A stretch of 64,000 nucleotides of DNA from Catellatospora citrea (lineage in GTDB: Bacteria; Actinomycetota; Actinomycetes; Mycobacteriales; Micromonosporaceae), in the NCBI RefSeq assembly GCF_003610235.1, contig NZ_RAPR01000001.1, positions 2,418,001 to 2,482,000 on the forward strand. Reading direction: 5' to 3'. Both the position numbers and the translations under genes were made by a program. The notes beneath the pieces are model-generated. The model saw only the letters and a list, made by a program, of their open reading frames with translations. It was not told where the DNA came from and made no database searches. Positions 1 to 8,248 of this stretch are shown here, piece by piece (position 1 is the stretch's first letter; every line of letters begins with the position of its first letter).

Positions 1-1257
1 GTGGCCGGTGAAGCCCTCCGACTGCGGGATGCCGTCGGCGTCCAGGCGGGTCAGGCCCGCGACACCGGCCAGCAGCAGCACCGCGGTGCCGATCCAGACC
101 AGCCGGGCCCGGCGACCGACCAGCGCGGAGACCTTCGCCCAGATGCCCTGCTGCTCGACGGGCGCGGAGTCGAACTTCGGCCGCACGGGCCAGAACGCCG
201 CCCGGCCGAGCAGGGCCAGGATCGCCGGGAGCAGGGTCAGCGAGACGGCCAGGCTGCTGGCGATGCCGATCGCGCCGACCGGGCCGAGGCCCTTGTTCGA
301 GGCTAGGTCGGACACGAGCAGGCAGAGCAGGCCCAGGATGACCGTGGCGCCACTGGCCAGGATCGGCTCGAACGAGGCGCGCAGCGCGACCCGCATCGCG
401 TCGTACCGGCTCTCGGTGTGCCGTAGTTCCTCGCGGAAGCGGGACACCAGCAGCATCGCGTAGTCGGTGGCCGCGCCCAGCACCAGCACGTCGAGGATGG
501 CCTGGCTCTGCCCGGAGACCGTGATGACCTCCTCCTTGGCCAGCAGGTAGACCACGCCGTTGGCCAGCGCGAACGCCAGGCCCGCGCCGAAGAGCACGAC
601 CACGGGCAGGATCGGGCTGCGATACACGATCAGCAGGATGATCAGAATGATGCCGACGGTGACGCCGAGCAGCAGGCCGTCGATGGAGCCGAAGACCTCC
701 ATCATGTCGGTGAGGATGCCGCCCAGGCCGCCGACGTGCGCGTTCAGCCCGTCGGGCAGGCCCGTGTGGTCCCGGATCCAGGTCACGTCGGTCATGTTCT
801 TCTGCGCGTCGGTCTCCGTGAACAGCACGGTGACCTGGGCCGCCTTGCCGTCGTCGGAGTAGCGCGGCAGCAGCGGCACGTCGGCGAGCCGGCTGCCCAG
901 CTCGCGCTTGAGCGTGGCCAGCTGCTCGGTGATGACCGTCTTGTCCGCCTCGGTCAGCCCGCTGTCGCGGCCGTAGACCAGCTGCGCGGGCACCACGTCG
1001 AGCCCGGCGAACTTCTTGCTCAGGTCGAGGACGACCGTCGCCTCGGCGCTCTCCGGCAGGAAGGAGGCGTTGTCGTTCTTCTGGACCTCGGCGGTCTTGC
1101 TCGCGAAGCCGCCCATGGCCCCGCCCACGACCAGCCAGACCACGAGCCCGATCGCCGGCAGCAGCCAGCGCAGGCGGCGCGGCCGCGGTGGCGCGGCGAC
1201 CTCGGTCTCCTGCCCCGGTTCGCCCCGGAGCTCCTTCTTCTCCCGCGTCGCCGTCAT
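1..1257 (-). CDS. MMPL/RND-family exporter, partial
   Basis: Amino-terminal 419 codons of an MMPL-type inner-membrane exporter; the gene runs off the left edge, so the carboxy-terminal half is absent. The ATG at 1257 opens a basic, proline-rich cytoplasmic tail, then a membrane helix at about residues 31-51, an extracytoplasmic loop to about 190, and a block of helices to about 345. The family signature is the segment GAATDYAMLLVSRFREEL near residue 260; a further helix lies near 390-410. MMPL proteins export lipids, peptides or drugs by proton motive force; the substrate cannot be read here. The promoter region carries a perfect 18-bp palindrome at 1306-1323, suggesting repressor control. 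Divergent from lipB. Confidence 0.9.
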   Translation of the reverse strand, partial: MTATREKKELRGEPGQETEVAAPPRPRRLRWLLPAIGLVVWLVVGGAMGGFASKTAEVQKNDNASFLPESAEATVVLDLSKKFAGLDVVPAQLVYGRDSGLTEADKTVITEQLATLKRELGSRLADVPLLPRYSDDGKAAQVTVLFTETDAQKNMTDVTWIRDHTGLPDGLNAHVGGLGGILTDMMEVFGSIDGLLLGVTVGIILIILLIVYRSPILPVVVLFGAGLAFALANGVVYLLAKEEVITVSGQSQAILDVLVLGAATDYAMLLVSRFREELRHTESRYDAMRVALRASFEPILASGATVILGLLCLLVSDLASNKGLGPVGAIGIASSLAVSLTLLPAILALLGRAAFWPVRPKFDSAPVEQQGIWAKVSALVGRRARLVWIGTAVLLLAGVAGLTRLDADGIPQSEGFTGH

Positions 1258-1305
1258 CGCGAGGCGTCCTTCCTGCTCAGCAAGGTTGGCACAAGGTGAC
1301 ACTAT

Positions 1306-1323
1306 TTGTGAAAGCTTTCACAA
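1306..1323. promoter_or_regulatory. Palindromic operator upstream of MMPL gene
   Basis: Perfect 18-bp palindrome TTGTGAAAGCTTTCACAA, 49 bp upstream of the MMPL start and about 107 bp upstream of lipB. On the minus strand a TAGTGT box follows within a few bases, so the palindrome would overlap the promoter. It looks like a site for a dimeric repressor of TetR or similar type; the regulator is not in the window. Confidence 0.6.
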
Positions 1324-1416
1324 GCTCGCGCACACGATACCGATCCCGAGCCGGGCACGCATTCACGGGTACGGGTGACGCCGAGCACCTTCACTGGCCA
1401 GCCACGCGGGCGCGAG

Positions 1417-1422
1417 TAGCCT
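1417..1422 (+). promoter_or_regulatory. -10 box of lipB (leaderless)
   Basis: TAGCCT lies 7 nt before the lipB GTG, the spacing that puts the transcription start on or next to the start codon. No Shine-Dalgarno sequence is present. Confidence 0.6.
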
Positions 1423-1429
1423 GAGCGAC

Positions 1430-2092
1430 GTGACCAGCATCGTCTCGCCGGCACTCGCGGTGCGCCGCGCCGGCACCGTCGAGTATCAGACCGCCTGGGA
1501 CGAGCAGCGCCGCCTGCACGCCGGCGTCGTCGAGGGCAGCGAGCCGAACACCGTGCTGCTGCTGGAGCACCCGAGCGTGTACACCGCCGGCAAGCTCACC
1601 GAGCCCTGGGAGCGCCCGTTCGACGGCACCCCGGTGGTGGACGTGGACCGCGGCGGCAAGATCACCTGGCACGGGCCGGGGCAGCTCGTCGGCTACCCGA
1701 TCATCGAGCTGCCGGTGCAGCGCGGCGGGCTGGCCGACGTGGTCGCACACGTGCGGCGTACCGAGCAGATGCTCATCGACGTCTGCGCCGAGCTGGGCGT
1801 CGCCACCACCCGGATCAAGGGCAACAACCGCTCCGGCGTATGGGTGCGCGAGGACGACCGCGGCCCGGACCGCAAGGTCGCCGCGATCGGCATCCGGGTC
1901 GCCCGCAACGTCTCGCTGCACGGCTTCGCGCTCAACTGCAACCCCGACATGACGTGGTTCGACCGGATCGTGCCCTGCGGCATCACCGACGCCTCGGTCA
2001 CCTCCCTCAGCGCCGAACTGGGCCGCGAGGTCACCATCGACGAGGTCCTCCCCATCGTCGAACGCCACCTCCCGACCCTCCTCGCCGTCTGA
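1430..2092 (+). CDS. lipB: Octanoyl-[ACP]:protein N-octanoyltransferase
   Basis: 220-aa LipB, first enzyme of lipoate assembly: moves octanoyl from acyl carrier protein to the lipoyl-domain lysine of 2-oxo-acid dehydrogenases and GcvH in the cytoplasm. Family segments are clear: HPSVYTAGK, the glycine-rich [16 protein letters not shown] block, and the catalytic dyad Lys149 (RKVAAIG) and Cys183 (IVPCGITD), 34 residues apart as I recall for the M. tuberculosis enzyme. The GTG start is chosen because a TAGCCT box lies 7 nt upstream and no ribosome-binding site exists, so the message is probably leaderless. lipA, which inserts the sulphurs, lies about 4.4 kb downstream after a block on the other strand. 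Confidence 0.95.
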   Translation: MTSIVSPALAVRRAGTVEYQTAWDEQRRLHAGVVEGSEPNTVLLLEHPSVYTAGKLTEPWERPFDGTPVVDVDRGGKITWHGPGQLVGYPIIELPVQRGGLADVVAHVRRTEQMLIDVCAELGVATTRIKGNNRSGVWVREDDRGPDRKVAAIGIRVARNVSLHGFALNCNPDMTWFDRIVPCGITDASVTSLSAELGREVTIDEVLPIVERHLPTLLAV

Positions 2093-2113
2093 CCCGACGC
2101 GCGCACCCGTTCC

Positions 2114-2177
2114 CCAACTCTTAAAGAGTTGCGCCTTCAGGCTGTCCCCATGAGCGCATGTCTTTAAGAGTTGCGGC
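2114..2177. repeat. Intergenic palindromic repeat, family B copy 1
   Basis: Two neighbouring hairpins between convergent lipB and the M48 gene. The first is CAACTCTTAAAGAGTTG (2115-2131); the second, around CTTTAAGAGTTGCGG (2162-2176), repeats the same arm inverted. A closely matching element with the same conserved middle stretch (GCGCCNTCAGG) sits at 37657-37724. It may serve as a bidirectional terminator, but its sequence conservation marks it as a dispersed repeat. Confidence 0.7.
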
Positions 2178-2200
2178 GGGGACGCCGCCGAGGGTGGGTC

Positions 2201-4123
2201 TCAGGCCGGGAGGGCGGTCAGGGGCGGGAGGGGGCAGTGGAGCATGCCGCAGATGGTGCGGGTCAGTTCCTGCTCGGCGACGGTCATGGTGCCGTCCTCG
2301 GAGATGACCGCGACCACGGCTTGGATGAGGAGCGACTTGTCCTGCGGGGCGAGGCCGTCGAGCATGGGCCAGGCGGCGTCCAGGGCCAGCACGCCGTGCT
2401 GCGGGGCGGTCATCGGCACGGGCTGTCCGGGCAGGATCATCGCCAGGCCGACGTGGTACGCGTGCTCGGCTGACGCCTCGTCGGGGTGGCCGCTCCGGGC
2501 CAGCACCGCGAGCAGTGACGCGATCGCGTTGCGGCAGGCCGGGACGCTTCGCGAGCGGACCGGCCAGGGTGGGGAGTCGTAGGTCGCCTCGTACAGGTCG
2601 CGGTGCAGCAGCCGGGACAGGGCGTACTCGAAGACGCTGACCCGGCCGTCGGCCCTGGTCAGGGTGTCGATGGTGCCGAGCAGCTCCTGCCTGGTCGAGG
2701 CGGGGTGGGCGCGCAGCGCCGGGAAGCACAGCTGGGCCAGGGGCAGCCGGAGCAGCGGGTGCAGGCCCGCGAGCCGGCCCGCGGCGGCGACGGTGTCCGC
2801 GGCGACGGCCTCGCCGTGCCGGTCGCGCAGCGCCGCGAGCTGGCTGTCGGCCACCTCCGGCCGCTCCGACAGCAGCAGGCCGAACACCAGGGCGGGTGCG
2901 GTGTCGCCGCGCCGGGCGCGGGCTAGGATCTCGGGTGGGAAGCGCTCCAGGATGGACTCCGCCCGGTGGTACGCGGGCTGCTGCGGCGCGCCGACCGAGG
3001 CGGCGACCGCGTCGGGGCGTACCGCCATCCGGGTGTCGTGGCCCGGCAGCGCGCCGCCCTCCTCGGCCAGGGCCAGGCCCATCGCGGCGTCCTCGGCCAG
3101 CCCCGACGGCGGCGCGGCGCGCCACTTCTGCGCCAGCACGGCGAGCTGCGCCGGGTCGAAGTCCGGTTCGAGGGCCCGGATGCGGTCGGCCAGCGGCGGG
3201 TGGGTGGCGAACAGCGAGCGCAGCCGGGCCTCGCCGAACAGCATGTGGCCGACCTCGTCGATCTTCGGGGTGGACAGGCGGGACCCGGCCTCCAGGCCGC
3301 CGATCTTCTTCAGCGCGCCGGCGAGGCCGGAGGTTTGCCGGGTGAACTGCACCGCCGACGCGTCGGCCAGATACTCCCGCTGGCGCGACACCGACGCCTG
3401 GATCAGCCGCCCCGCGAACACGCCGATCGACCCGGCCACGATCAGCGCGATGCCGATCAGCGGCAGCGGGTTGCTGCCCTGGTTGTCGCGGCGCTCGCGG
3501 CCGCCGCCGAACGCGCCCGCGTACAGGAAGGTGCGGCCGACGATGGCAAGGAACAGGATGCCGAACAGCAGCCCGATCAGCCGGATGTTGATCCGCATGT
3601 CGCCGTTGAGCACGTGGCTGAACTCGTGCGCGATGACGCCCTGCAGCTCGTCGCGGTTGAGCCGGTCCAGCGCGCCGCGGGTGACCGCGACCGCCGCGTC
3701 CGCCGGGGACCAGCCCGCCGCGAACGCGTTGATGCCGGGCTCGTCCTCCAGCACGTACACCTCGGGCACCGGCACCCCCGAGGCGAGCGCGATCTCCTCG
3801 ACCACGTTGCGCAGCCGGCGCAGCCGCAGGTCGGTGGTGTCCTCCGGGACTAGCACCCCGCCCAGGTCGCGGGCCACCTTGCCGCCGCCCGCGCGCAGCC
3901 CGATGGTGCGGAACAGCGACGCCAGCAGGATCGACCCGCCGGTCAGCACCGCGGTCCAGAACATCAGCCAGGCCAGCTCGGCGGCCGGGGCCTCGAACGC
4001 GCCCAGCGCCCACGCGACCGCGAGGCAGACCACCGCCACGATGGCGAGCACGGCCAGCACGTAGAGCAGGATCAGGCGGAACGACATCCGCTTGACCTGC
4101 CGCTGGCGCTCGAAGAAGTCCAT
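2201..4123 (-). CDS. M48-family membrane metallopeptidase (HtpX-like)
   Basis: 640-aa membrane zinc protease. Two helices occupy about residues 14-40 and 50-72; the zincin motif HEFSH is at 166-170 (His166, Glu167, His170), followed by two more helices (about 180-200 and 220-245) and the segment REYLADASA supplying the likely third zinc ligand. This is HtpX-like topology, but the protein is more than twice HtpX length: the carboxy-terminal ~330 residues are a helical, Ala/Leu/Pro-rich cytoplasmic extension of unknown function. It starts 11 nt after lemA ends, so the two probably form an operon; M48 and LemA genes are often neighbours. Likely role in membrane-protein quality control (inference). 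Confidence 0.9.
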   Translation of the reverse strand: MDFFERQRQVKRMSFRLILLYVLAVLAIVAVVCLAVAWALGAFEAPAAELAWLMFWTAVLTGGSILLASLFRTIGLRAGGGKVARDLGGVLVPEDTTDLRLRRLRNVVEEIALASGVPVPEVYVLEDEPGINAFAAGWSPADAAVAVTRGALDRLNRDELQGVIAHEFSHVLNGDMRINIRLIGLLFGILFLAIVGRTFLYAGAFGGGRERRDNQGSNPLPLIGIALIVAGSIGVFAGRLIQASVSRQREYLADASAVQFTRQTSGLAGALKKIGGLEAGSRLSTPKIDEVGHMLFGEARLRSLFATHPPLADRIRALEPDFDPAQLAVLAQKWRAAPPSGLAEDAAMGLALAEEGGALPGHDTRMAVRPDAVAASVGAPQQPAYHRAESILERFPPEILARARRGDTAPALVFGLLLSERPEVADSQLAALRDRHGEAVAADTVAAAGRLAGLHPLLRLPLAQLCFPALRAHPASTRQELLGTIDTLTRADGRVSVFEYALSRLLHRDLYEATYDSPPWPVRSRSVPACRNAIASLLAVLARSGHPDEASAEHAYHVGLAMILPGQPVPMTAPQHGVLALDAAWPMLDGLAPQDKSLLIQAVVAVISEDGTMTVAEQELTRTICGMLHCPLPPLTALPA

Positions 4124-4134
4124 CGCCGCGGCGG

Positions 4135-4731
4135 TCAGAACTGCACGCGCGGGGCTTCGCGCTTGCCCGGGTCGTCGATCTCCAGCAGCGCGGCCTTGTG
4201 GAAGCCGAACGGCCCCGCCAGCACGCTGCCCGGGAACGTCTCGCGCTTGTTGTTGTACGCGAGCACCGCGTCGTTGTAGCCCTGCCGCGCGAAGGCGACC
4301 CGGTTCTCGGTGGAGGTCAGCTCCTCCGAGAGCTGCATCATGTTCTGGTTGGCCTTGAGGTCCGGATAGGCCTCCGACACCGCGAACAGCCGGCCCAGCG
4401 CCTGGGTGAGCCCGTTCTCGGCGCCGCTCAGGCCCTGCATGGCCGCCGGATCACCCGGGTTGCGGGCCGCGTTGGCCTGCGCGGTCATCGCCGCGGTCCG
4501 CGCCGCGGTCACCGCCTCCAGGGTCTCGCGCTCGTGCTTGAGGTAGCCCTTCGCCGTCTCGACCAGGTTCGGGATCAGATCGTGGCGGCGGGTGAGCTGC
4601 ACGTCGATCTGCGCGAACGCGTTCTGGTAGCCGTTGCGCGAGCGCACCAGGCCGTTGTAGAGCGACGCCACCCAGGCCACGATCACCACTGCGATGATCA
4701 CCAGGCAGATCAGCCCGATCAGGAACTCCAT
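4135..4731 (-). CDS. lemA: LemA family protein
   Basis: 198-aa LemA protein: one amino-terminal membrane helix (about residues 3-25) followed by a mostly helical domain with the family blocks YNGLVRSRN, RRHDLIPNLVETAKGY and the late FPGSVLAGPFGF. The biochemical role of LemA is not established. The ATG is preceded by a weak GAGG. First gene of a pair with the downstream M48 peptidase (11 nt gap). A 21-bp perfect inverted repeat of family A lies just upstream, between this gene and the end of aspS. Confidence 0.92.
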   Translation of the reverse strand: MEFLIGLICLVIIAVVIVAWVASLYNGLVRSRNGYQNAFAQIDVQLTRRHDLIPNLVETAKGYLKHERETLEAVTAARTAAMTAQANAARNPGDPAAMQGLSGAENGLTQALGRLFAVSEAYPDLKANQNMMQLSEELTSTENRVAFARQGYNDAVLAYNNKRETFPGSVLAGPFGFHKAALLEIDDPGKREAPRVQF

Positions 4732-4760
4732 GCCCTCACCGTGCCACCCGAGCATCCGTT

Positions 4761-4825
4761 TTGCCTGGCAATCGGGCGTATCTTGATTGCTCATACGCCC
4801 GATTGCCAGGCAAGTCGGTCGATCA
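4761..4825. repeat. Intergenic palindromic repeat, family A copy 1
   Basis: Perfect 21-bp inverted repeat (arms 4761-4781 and 4793-4813; arm begins TTGCCTGGCAATCGGGCGTA) with an 11-nt loop, followed by GTCGGTCGATCAA. It shares the core GCGTATCTTG and the end GGCAAGTCGGNCGATCA with copies at 10142, 45078 (inverted) and 60379. Lies between aspS and lemA, which both point left. Confidence 0.75.
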
Positions 4826-4827
4826 AG

Positions 4828-4861
4828 CGCCGCGCGACCCGGTGTGGTGGGCCGCGCGGCG
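4828..4861 (-). terminator. GC-rich hairpin after aspS
   Basis: CGCCGCGCG and CGCGCGGCG arms with an added CCC/GGG pair, immediately downstream of the aspS stop codon on the minus strand. There is no T-tract, so termination is inferred from position and stability. Confidence 0.45.
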
Positions 4862-4871
4862 GGTCCAGGGG

Positions 4872-6149
4872 TTACGGCGTGACGCGGTGCAGGTCGCGCG
4901 GGTAAGCGGTGACCTCGCGGATGTTCTGCGCCCCGGTGATGCGGGCGACGAAGCGCTCCAGGCCGATCGCGAACCCGCCGTGCGGCGGCATGCCGTGGCG
5001 GAACGCCTGCAGGTAGGGCTCGTACGGCTCGGCGCTCTCCCCGCGCGCGGCCAGCGCGGCGAGGTAGTCGCTGTGGCGGTGCAGCCGCTGCCCGCCGGTG
5101 ACCAGCTCCAGGCCCCGGAACAGCAGGTCGAAGCTGTTCGACCAGCGCTCGTCGCCGGGCTGCGGGTGGGTGTAGAAGGGCCGCTTCGCCATCGGGTATC
5201 CGGTGACGAAGACGAAGTCGCTGCCGTGCTCGCGCCTGGCCCACTCCCCGATCGCCCGCTCGTGGGCCGGGGCGAGGTCGGGCTCGTCCGCCGGCGCACC
5301 GGCGATCTTGAGCGCCTCGCTGAAGTGCAGCGCAGGGATCTCGGCCGGCACCTCGGGCAGGGCCAGGTCCTGCACCGCCGCGCCGAGCGCGCTGACCCGG
5401 GCGACCATGGCCGCGACGGTCTCCCGCAGCACCGCCATCACGTCGCGGTGGTCGCCGATGAAGCCCAACTCGGCGTCGAGGGAGGTGTACTGGGCCAGGT
5501 GCCGGGTGGTGTCGCTGGGCTCGGCCCGGAACACCGGCCCCACCTCGTACACCCGCTCGAACACGCCGACCAGCTGCTGCTTGTAGAACTGCGGCGACTG
5601 GGCCAGGTAGGCCGGGCGGCCGAAGTAGTCCAGCGCGAAGACGTTCGCCCCGGACTCGGTCGCCGTTGCGACGATCTTGGGGGTATGGATCTCGGTGAAG
5701 CCGAGCCCGTCGAGTCCCGCCCGGAACCCGGCGGCCGCCGCGGCGCTGATCCGCAGCGCGCGGGCCCGGGACGGGTGGCGCAGCGACAGCGGGGCGTGGT
5801 CCAGCTGGGTGGGCAGGGTCGGCGTCAGCACCGGCCGGTACAGGTCGAACGGCGTCGGCTGGGCGGGCTCGCCGAGCAGGCGTACCACCGGCTCGGTCAG
5901 CTCCGCCCCGCCGGGCGCGGCCGGGTTCGCGGTGACCAGGCCCTCGACGGCGACCACGGTCTCCTCGGGCAGCGTCTCCAGGTGGGCCCGCAGTTCCGGC
6001 TCGGTGACCACGACCTGGCTGAGCCCGGACGCGTCGCGCACGATGAGGAAGGAGACCGCTTTGAGCAGCCGGCGGCGATGGATCCAGCCGGCGATGGTGA
6101 TCCGTGCGCCCACATGGCGGGGCAGCTCGACGGAAAGGATGCGTTGCAT
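4872..6149 (-). CDS. aspS: Archaeal-type aspartyl-tRNA synthetase, probably non-discriminating
   Basis: 425-aa class IIb synthetase of the short archaeal type, without the GAD insertion of standard bacterial AspRS. An OB-fold anticodon domain (about 1-100) precedes a catalytic core with motif 2 around FRAEPSDTTRHL and motif 3 GGFAIGLERF. It attaches aspartate to tRNA-Asp and perhaps tRNA-Asn; misacylated Asp-tRNA-Asn would be amidated by GatCAB. His24 (GWIHRR) and Pro78 (NPAAP) align with the positions that, as I recall, separate non-discriminating (His/Pro) from discriminating (Trp/Lys) archaeal enzymes. The leader carries a T-box. SD GGAGG lies 9 nt before the ATG. A standard AspRS probably exists elsewhere, making this a second, regulated copy. 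Confidence 0.88.
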   Translation of the reverse strand: MQRILSVELPRHVGARITIAGWIHRRRLLKAVSFLIVRDASGLSQVVVTEPELRAHLETLPEETVVAVEGLVTANPAAPGGAELTEPVVRLLGEPAQPTPFDLYRPVLTPTLPTQLDHAPLSLRHPSRARALRISAAAAAGFRAGLDGLGFTEIHTPKIVATATESGANVFALDYFGRPAYLAQSPQFYKQQLVGVFERVYEVGPVFRAEPSDTTRHLAQYTSLDAELGFIGDHRDVMAVLRETVAAMVARVSALGAAVQDLALPEVPAEIPALHFSEALKIAGAPADEPDLAPAHERAIGEWARREHGSDFVFVTGYPMAKRPFYTHPQPGDERWSNSFDLLFRGLELVTGGQRLHRHSDYLAALAARGESAEPYEPYLQAFRHGMPPHGGFAIGLERFVARITGAQNIREVTAYPRDLHRVTP

Positions 6150-6349
6150 GGTGGGTTACCTCCGGGTTCTTCCGCAACGCCATCCCCAAAGGGGTGTGGG
6201 CGGTTTGGGAACCCGCGGTGCCACCACACCTTCACCCGGATGATCCGGGCCTCTACCAGCGCGTGAGCGGAGCCACACGGGCGGCGTCGCGCCTGCCCGA
6301 CCCGGGCGTCACTCCGGTGATTCGCTCCGTCACTTGCTGTTGAGCGGAG
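6150..6349 (-). promoter_or_regulatory. T-box riboswitch (translational) upstream of aspS
   Basis: On the minus strand the leader contains the T-box sequence TGGCACCGCGG (6213-6223), flanked by perfect arms GGTGTGG (6224-6230) and CCACACC (6193-6199) that form the antisequestrator. The competing helix pairs ACC-CGGGTTC of the T-box (6209-6219) with GAACCCG-GGT over the aspS Shine-Dalgarno (6159-6169), hiding GGAGG. There is no terminator T-tract, so control is translational. A short Stem I candidate lies at 6312-6349 (arms CTCCG/CGGAG, inner GTGA/TCAC). UGGC requires a tRNA ending GCCA (discriminator G73), which fits Asp and Asn tRNAs. A TACAGT box at about 6350 is a possible -10. The specifier codon is not assigned. 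Confidence 0.82.
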
Positions 6350-6449
6350 ACTGTAGACCATGATCGGGAGCCGCGCAGCCCGTTTTTTCCGGGCGCGTCG
6401 GGGCTGAGACGTCCGTTACCCAGCAGAAGATCAAGGCCGTTTCGACGCG

Positions 6450-6455
6450 TACGCT
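6450..6455 (+). promoter_or_regulatory. -10 box of lipA (leaderless)
   Basis: TACGCT, 7 nt before the lipA ATG, with no Shine-Dalgarno sequence between them. Confidence 0.55.
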
Positions 6456-6462
6456 GGCGGGC

Positions 6463-7398
6463 ATGACCATCGTCGCTCCCGAGGGCCGGCGCCTGCTGCG
6501 CGTCGAGGCCCGCAACGCCGAGACCCCCATCGAGCGTAAGCCTGAGTGGATCAAGGTCAAGGCGAAGATGGGTCCGGAGTTCACCCAGCTCAGCTCACTG
6601 GTGAAGCGGGAAGGCCTGCACACCGTGTGCCAGGAGGCCGGCTGCCCCAACATCTACGAGTGCTGGGAAGACCGCGAGGCGACCTTCCTCATCGGCGGCG
6701 ACCAGTGCACCCGGCGCTGCGACTTCTGCCAGATCGACACCGGCAAGCCGGCCGAGTTCGACGCGGACGAGCCCCGCCGGGTCGGCGAGTCCGTCGCCAC
6801 CATGGGCCTGAAGTACGCGACCGTGACCGGCGTCGCCCGCGACGACCTGCCCGACGGCGGCGCCTGGCTGTACGCCGAGACGGTCCGCCAGATCCACGCC
6901 CTGGTCCCCGGCTGCGGTGTCGAGCTGCTGATCCCCGACTTCAACGCCGTCCCGGAGCAGCTCGCCGAGGTCTTCTCGGCCGCGCCCGAGGTGCTGGCGC
7001 ACAACGTCGAGACGGTGCCGCGCATCTTCAAGCGCATCCGCCCCGGCTTCCGCTACGACCGCTCCCTCGGCGTGATCACCCAGGCCCGCAAGGCCGGGCT
7101 GGTCACCAAGTCGAACCTGATCCTGGGCATGGGCGAGGAGCGCGCGGAGATCTCGCAGGCGCTGCGCGACCTGCACGAGGCCGGCTGCGAGCTGATCACC
7201 ATCACGCAGTACCTGCGCCCCACGCCGCGCCACCACCCCGTCGAGCGCTGGGTGAAGCCCGAGGAGTTCGTCGAGCTGCGCGAGGAGGCCGAGGAGATCG
7301 GCTTCGCCGGCGTGATGAGCGGTCCCCTGGTGCGTTCGTCATACCGGGCCGGTCGCTTGTATCGTCAGGCACTCGACGCGCGCACCGCCGCCGCCTGA
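6463..7398 (+). CDS. lipA: Lipoyl synthase
   Basis: 311-aa radical-SAM lipoyl synthase, which inserts two sulphur atoms into protein-bound octanoyl chains. Both iron-sulphur clusters are visible: the auxiliary cluster Cys56, Cys61, Cys67 ([12 protein letters not shown]) and the radical-SAM cluster Cys82, Cys86, Cys89 (CTRRCDFC). The carboxy-terminal [10 protein letters not shown] carries the conserved serine that ligates the auxiliary cluster. The ATG is 7 nt after a TACGCT box with no SD, so probably leaderless. Works directly after LipB; DUF4191 follows on the same strand, a frequent actinobacterial neighbour. Confidence 0.97.
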   Translation: MTIVAPEGRRLLRVEARNAETPIERKPEWIKVKAKMGPEFTQLSSLVKREGLHTVCQEAGCPNIYECWEDREATFLIGGDQCTRRCDFCQIDTGKPAEFDADEPRRVGESVATMGLKYATVTGVARDDLPDGGAWLYAETVRQIHALVPGCGVELLIPDFNAVPEQLAEVFSAAPEVLAHNVETVPRIFKRIRPGFRYDRSLGVITQARKAGLVTKSNLILGMGEERAEISQALRDLHEAGCELITITQYLRPTPRHHPVERWVKPEEFVELREEAEEIGFAGVMSGPLVRSSYRAGRLYRQALDARTAAA

Positions 7399-7432
7399 AA
7401 GCCCCACCGTCACCCAATCTAGGATCTCGTCT

Positions 7433-8125
7433 ATGGCAAAGGCCGAAGAAAAGGTCTCCTTCTTCCAGCGGTTGAAGCAGATCGGCATGGTGTTCAAGTT
7501 CACCGCCAAGCAGGACAAGTGGTTCACGCCCCTGGTGGCGGCCGCTGTCGTGCTGCCGCTGGCCCTCACCGTCGTGGCGGTGCTGCTGGGCTGGGGCTGG
7601 ATCTGGATCCCGCTGGGCATCCTGACCGCGCTGCTGGCGGTGCTCATCGTGCTCAACCTGCGGTCGAACACCGCGATGATGAACATGATGGAGGGCCAGC
7701 CCGGCGCGGCCGGCCAGCTCGTCGAGCAGATGCGCGGTGACTGGCGGGTCAAGCAGGCCGTTTCGGCGACCACCCAGTTCGACGTGGTGCACCTGGTCAT
7801 CGGCAAGCCCGGCGTCATCCTGCTCGCCGAGGGCAACCCGGCGCGGCTCAAGCCGCTGCTCGGCGAGCAGAAGCGCCGCCTGAGCAAGGTCATCGGCGAC
7901 GCCCCGCTGTACGACTACATCATCGGCACCGAAGAGGGTCAGCTGTCCATCCGCAAGCTCCGGATGACGCTGATGCGCCTGCCCGGCGTCCTCAAGGGCA
8001 AGGACGTCAACGCCCTGGACCGGGCCCTGACCGCCCTCAACGCCCGCCCCCAGATGCCCCGCGGCCAGCTCCCCAAGGAGTTCCGCCCCCCGCGCATGCC
8101 CCGCGGCGGCGGCCGCCAGCGCTGA
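7433..8125 (+). CDS. DUF4191 membrane protein
   Basis: 230-aa protein of the DUF4191 family, typically found beside lipA in actinobacteria; function unknown. Two adjacent membrane helices (about residues 34-75, with a short turn) separate a basic cytoplasmic amino terminus from a soluble ~150-residue domain containing QFDVVHLVIGKPGVILLAEG. The tail is Pro/Arg/Gly-rich. It has its own leaderless promoter (TAGGAT, 7 nt before the ATG) and ends just before a family C palindromic repeat. Confidence 0.88.
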   Translation: MAKAEEKVSFFQRLKQIGMVFKFTAKQDKWFTPLVAAAVVLPLALTVVAVLLGWGWIWIPLGILTALLAVLIVLNLRSNTAMMNMMEGQPGAAGQLVEQMRGDWRVKQAVSATTQFDVVHLVIGKPGVILLAEGNPARLKPLLGEQKRRLSKVIGDAPLYDYIIGTEEGQLSIRKLRMTLMRLPGVLKGKDVNALDRALTALNARPQMPRGQLPKEFRPPRMPRGGGRQR

Positions 8126-8130
8126 GCCCA

Positions 8131-8184
8131 AAGGAAGGGCACCTTCTTAACGCTATGCGTTGTAGAAGGTGCCCTTCTTAACGC
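8131..8184 (+). repeat. Intergenic palindromic repeat, family C copy 1
   Basis: Inverted repeat with 14-bp perfect arms GAAGGGCACCTTCT (8134-8147) and AGAAGGTGCCCTTC (8164-8177); each is followed by TTAACGC. Starts 6 nt after the DUF4191 stop codon. The copy at 31485-31540 has the same arms and also directly follows a stop codon, in the same orientation relative to its gene, so it probably acts as a terminator. Confidence 0.75.
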
Positions 8185-8210
8185 GCTAATTAATCGAGAA
8201 TCATAAGATC

Positions 8211-8240
8211 CAGTAGGAATATTGCAGTAGACTCCTACTG
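8211..8240 (+). promoter_or_regulatory. Operator upstream of ArsR-type regulator
   Basis: Inverted repeat CAGTAGGA (8211-8218) and TCCTACTG (8233-8240), with a third partial direct copy CAGTAG at 8225-8230. It ends 8 bp before the GTG of the regulator gene, where repression of the regulator/MFS operon would be expected. Confidence 0.65.
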
Positions 8241-8248
8241 AATCTAGC

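Noticed and set aside
6310..6335. Reading the T-box specifier as AUC (Ile)
   Set aside because: AAUC in the Stem I candidate can be read as AAU or AUC. tRNA-Ile has A73, which does not pair with UGGC, and the gene is an AspRS; I left the specifier unassigned.
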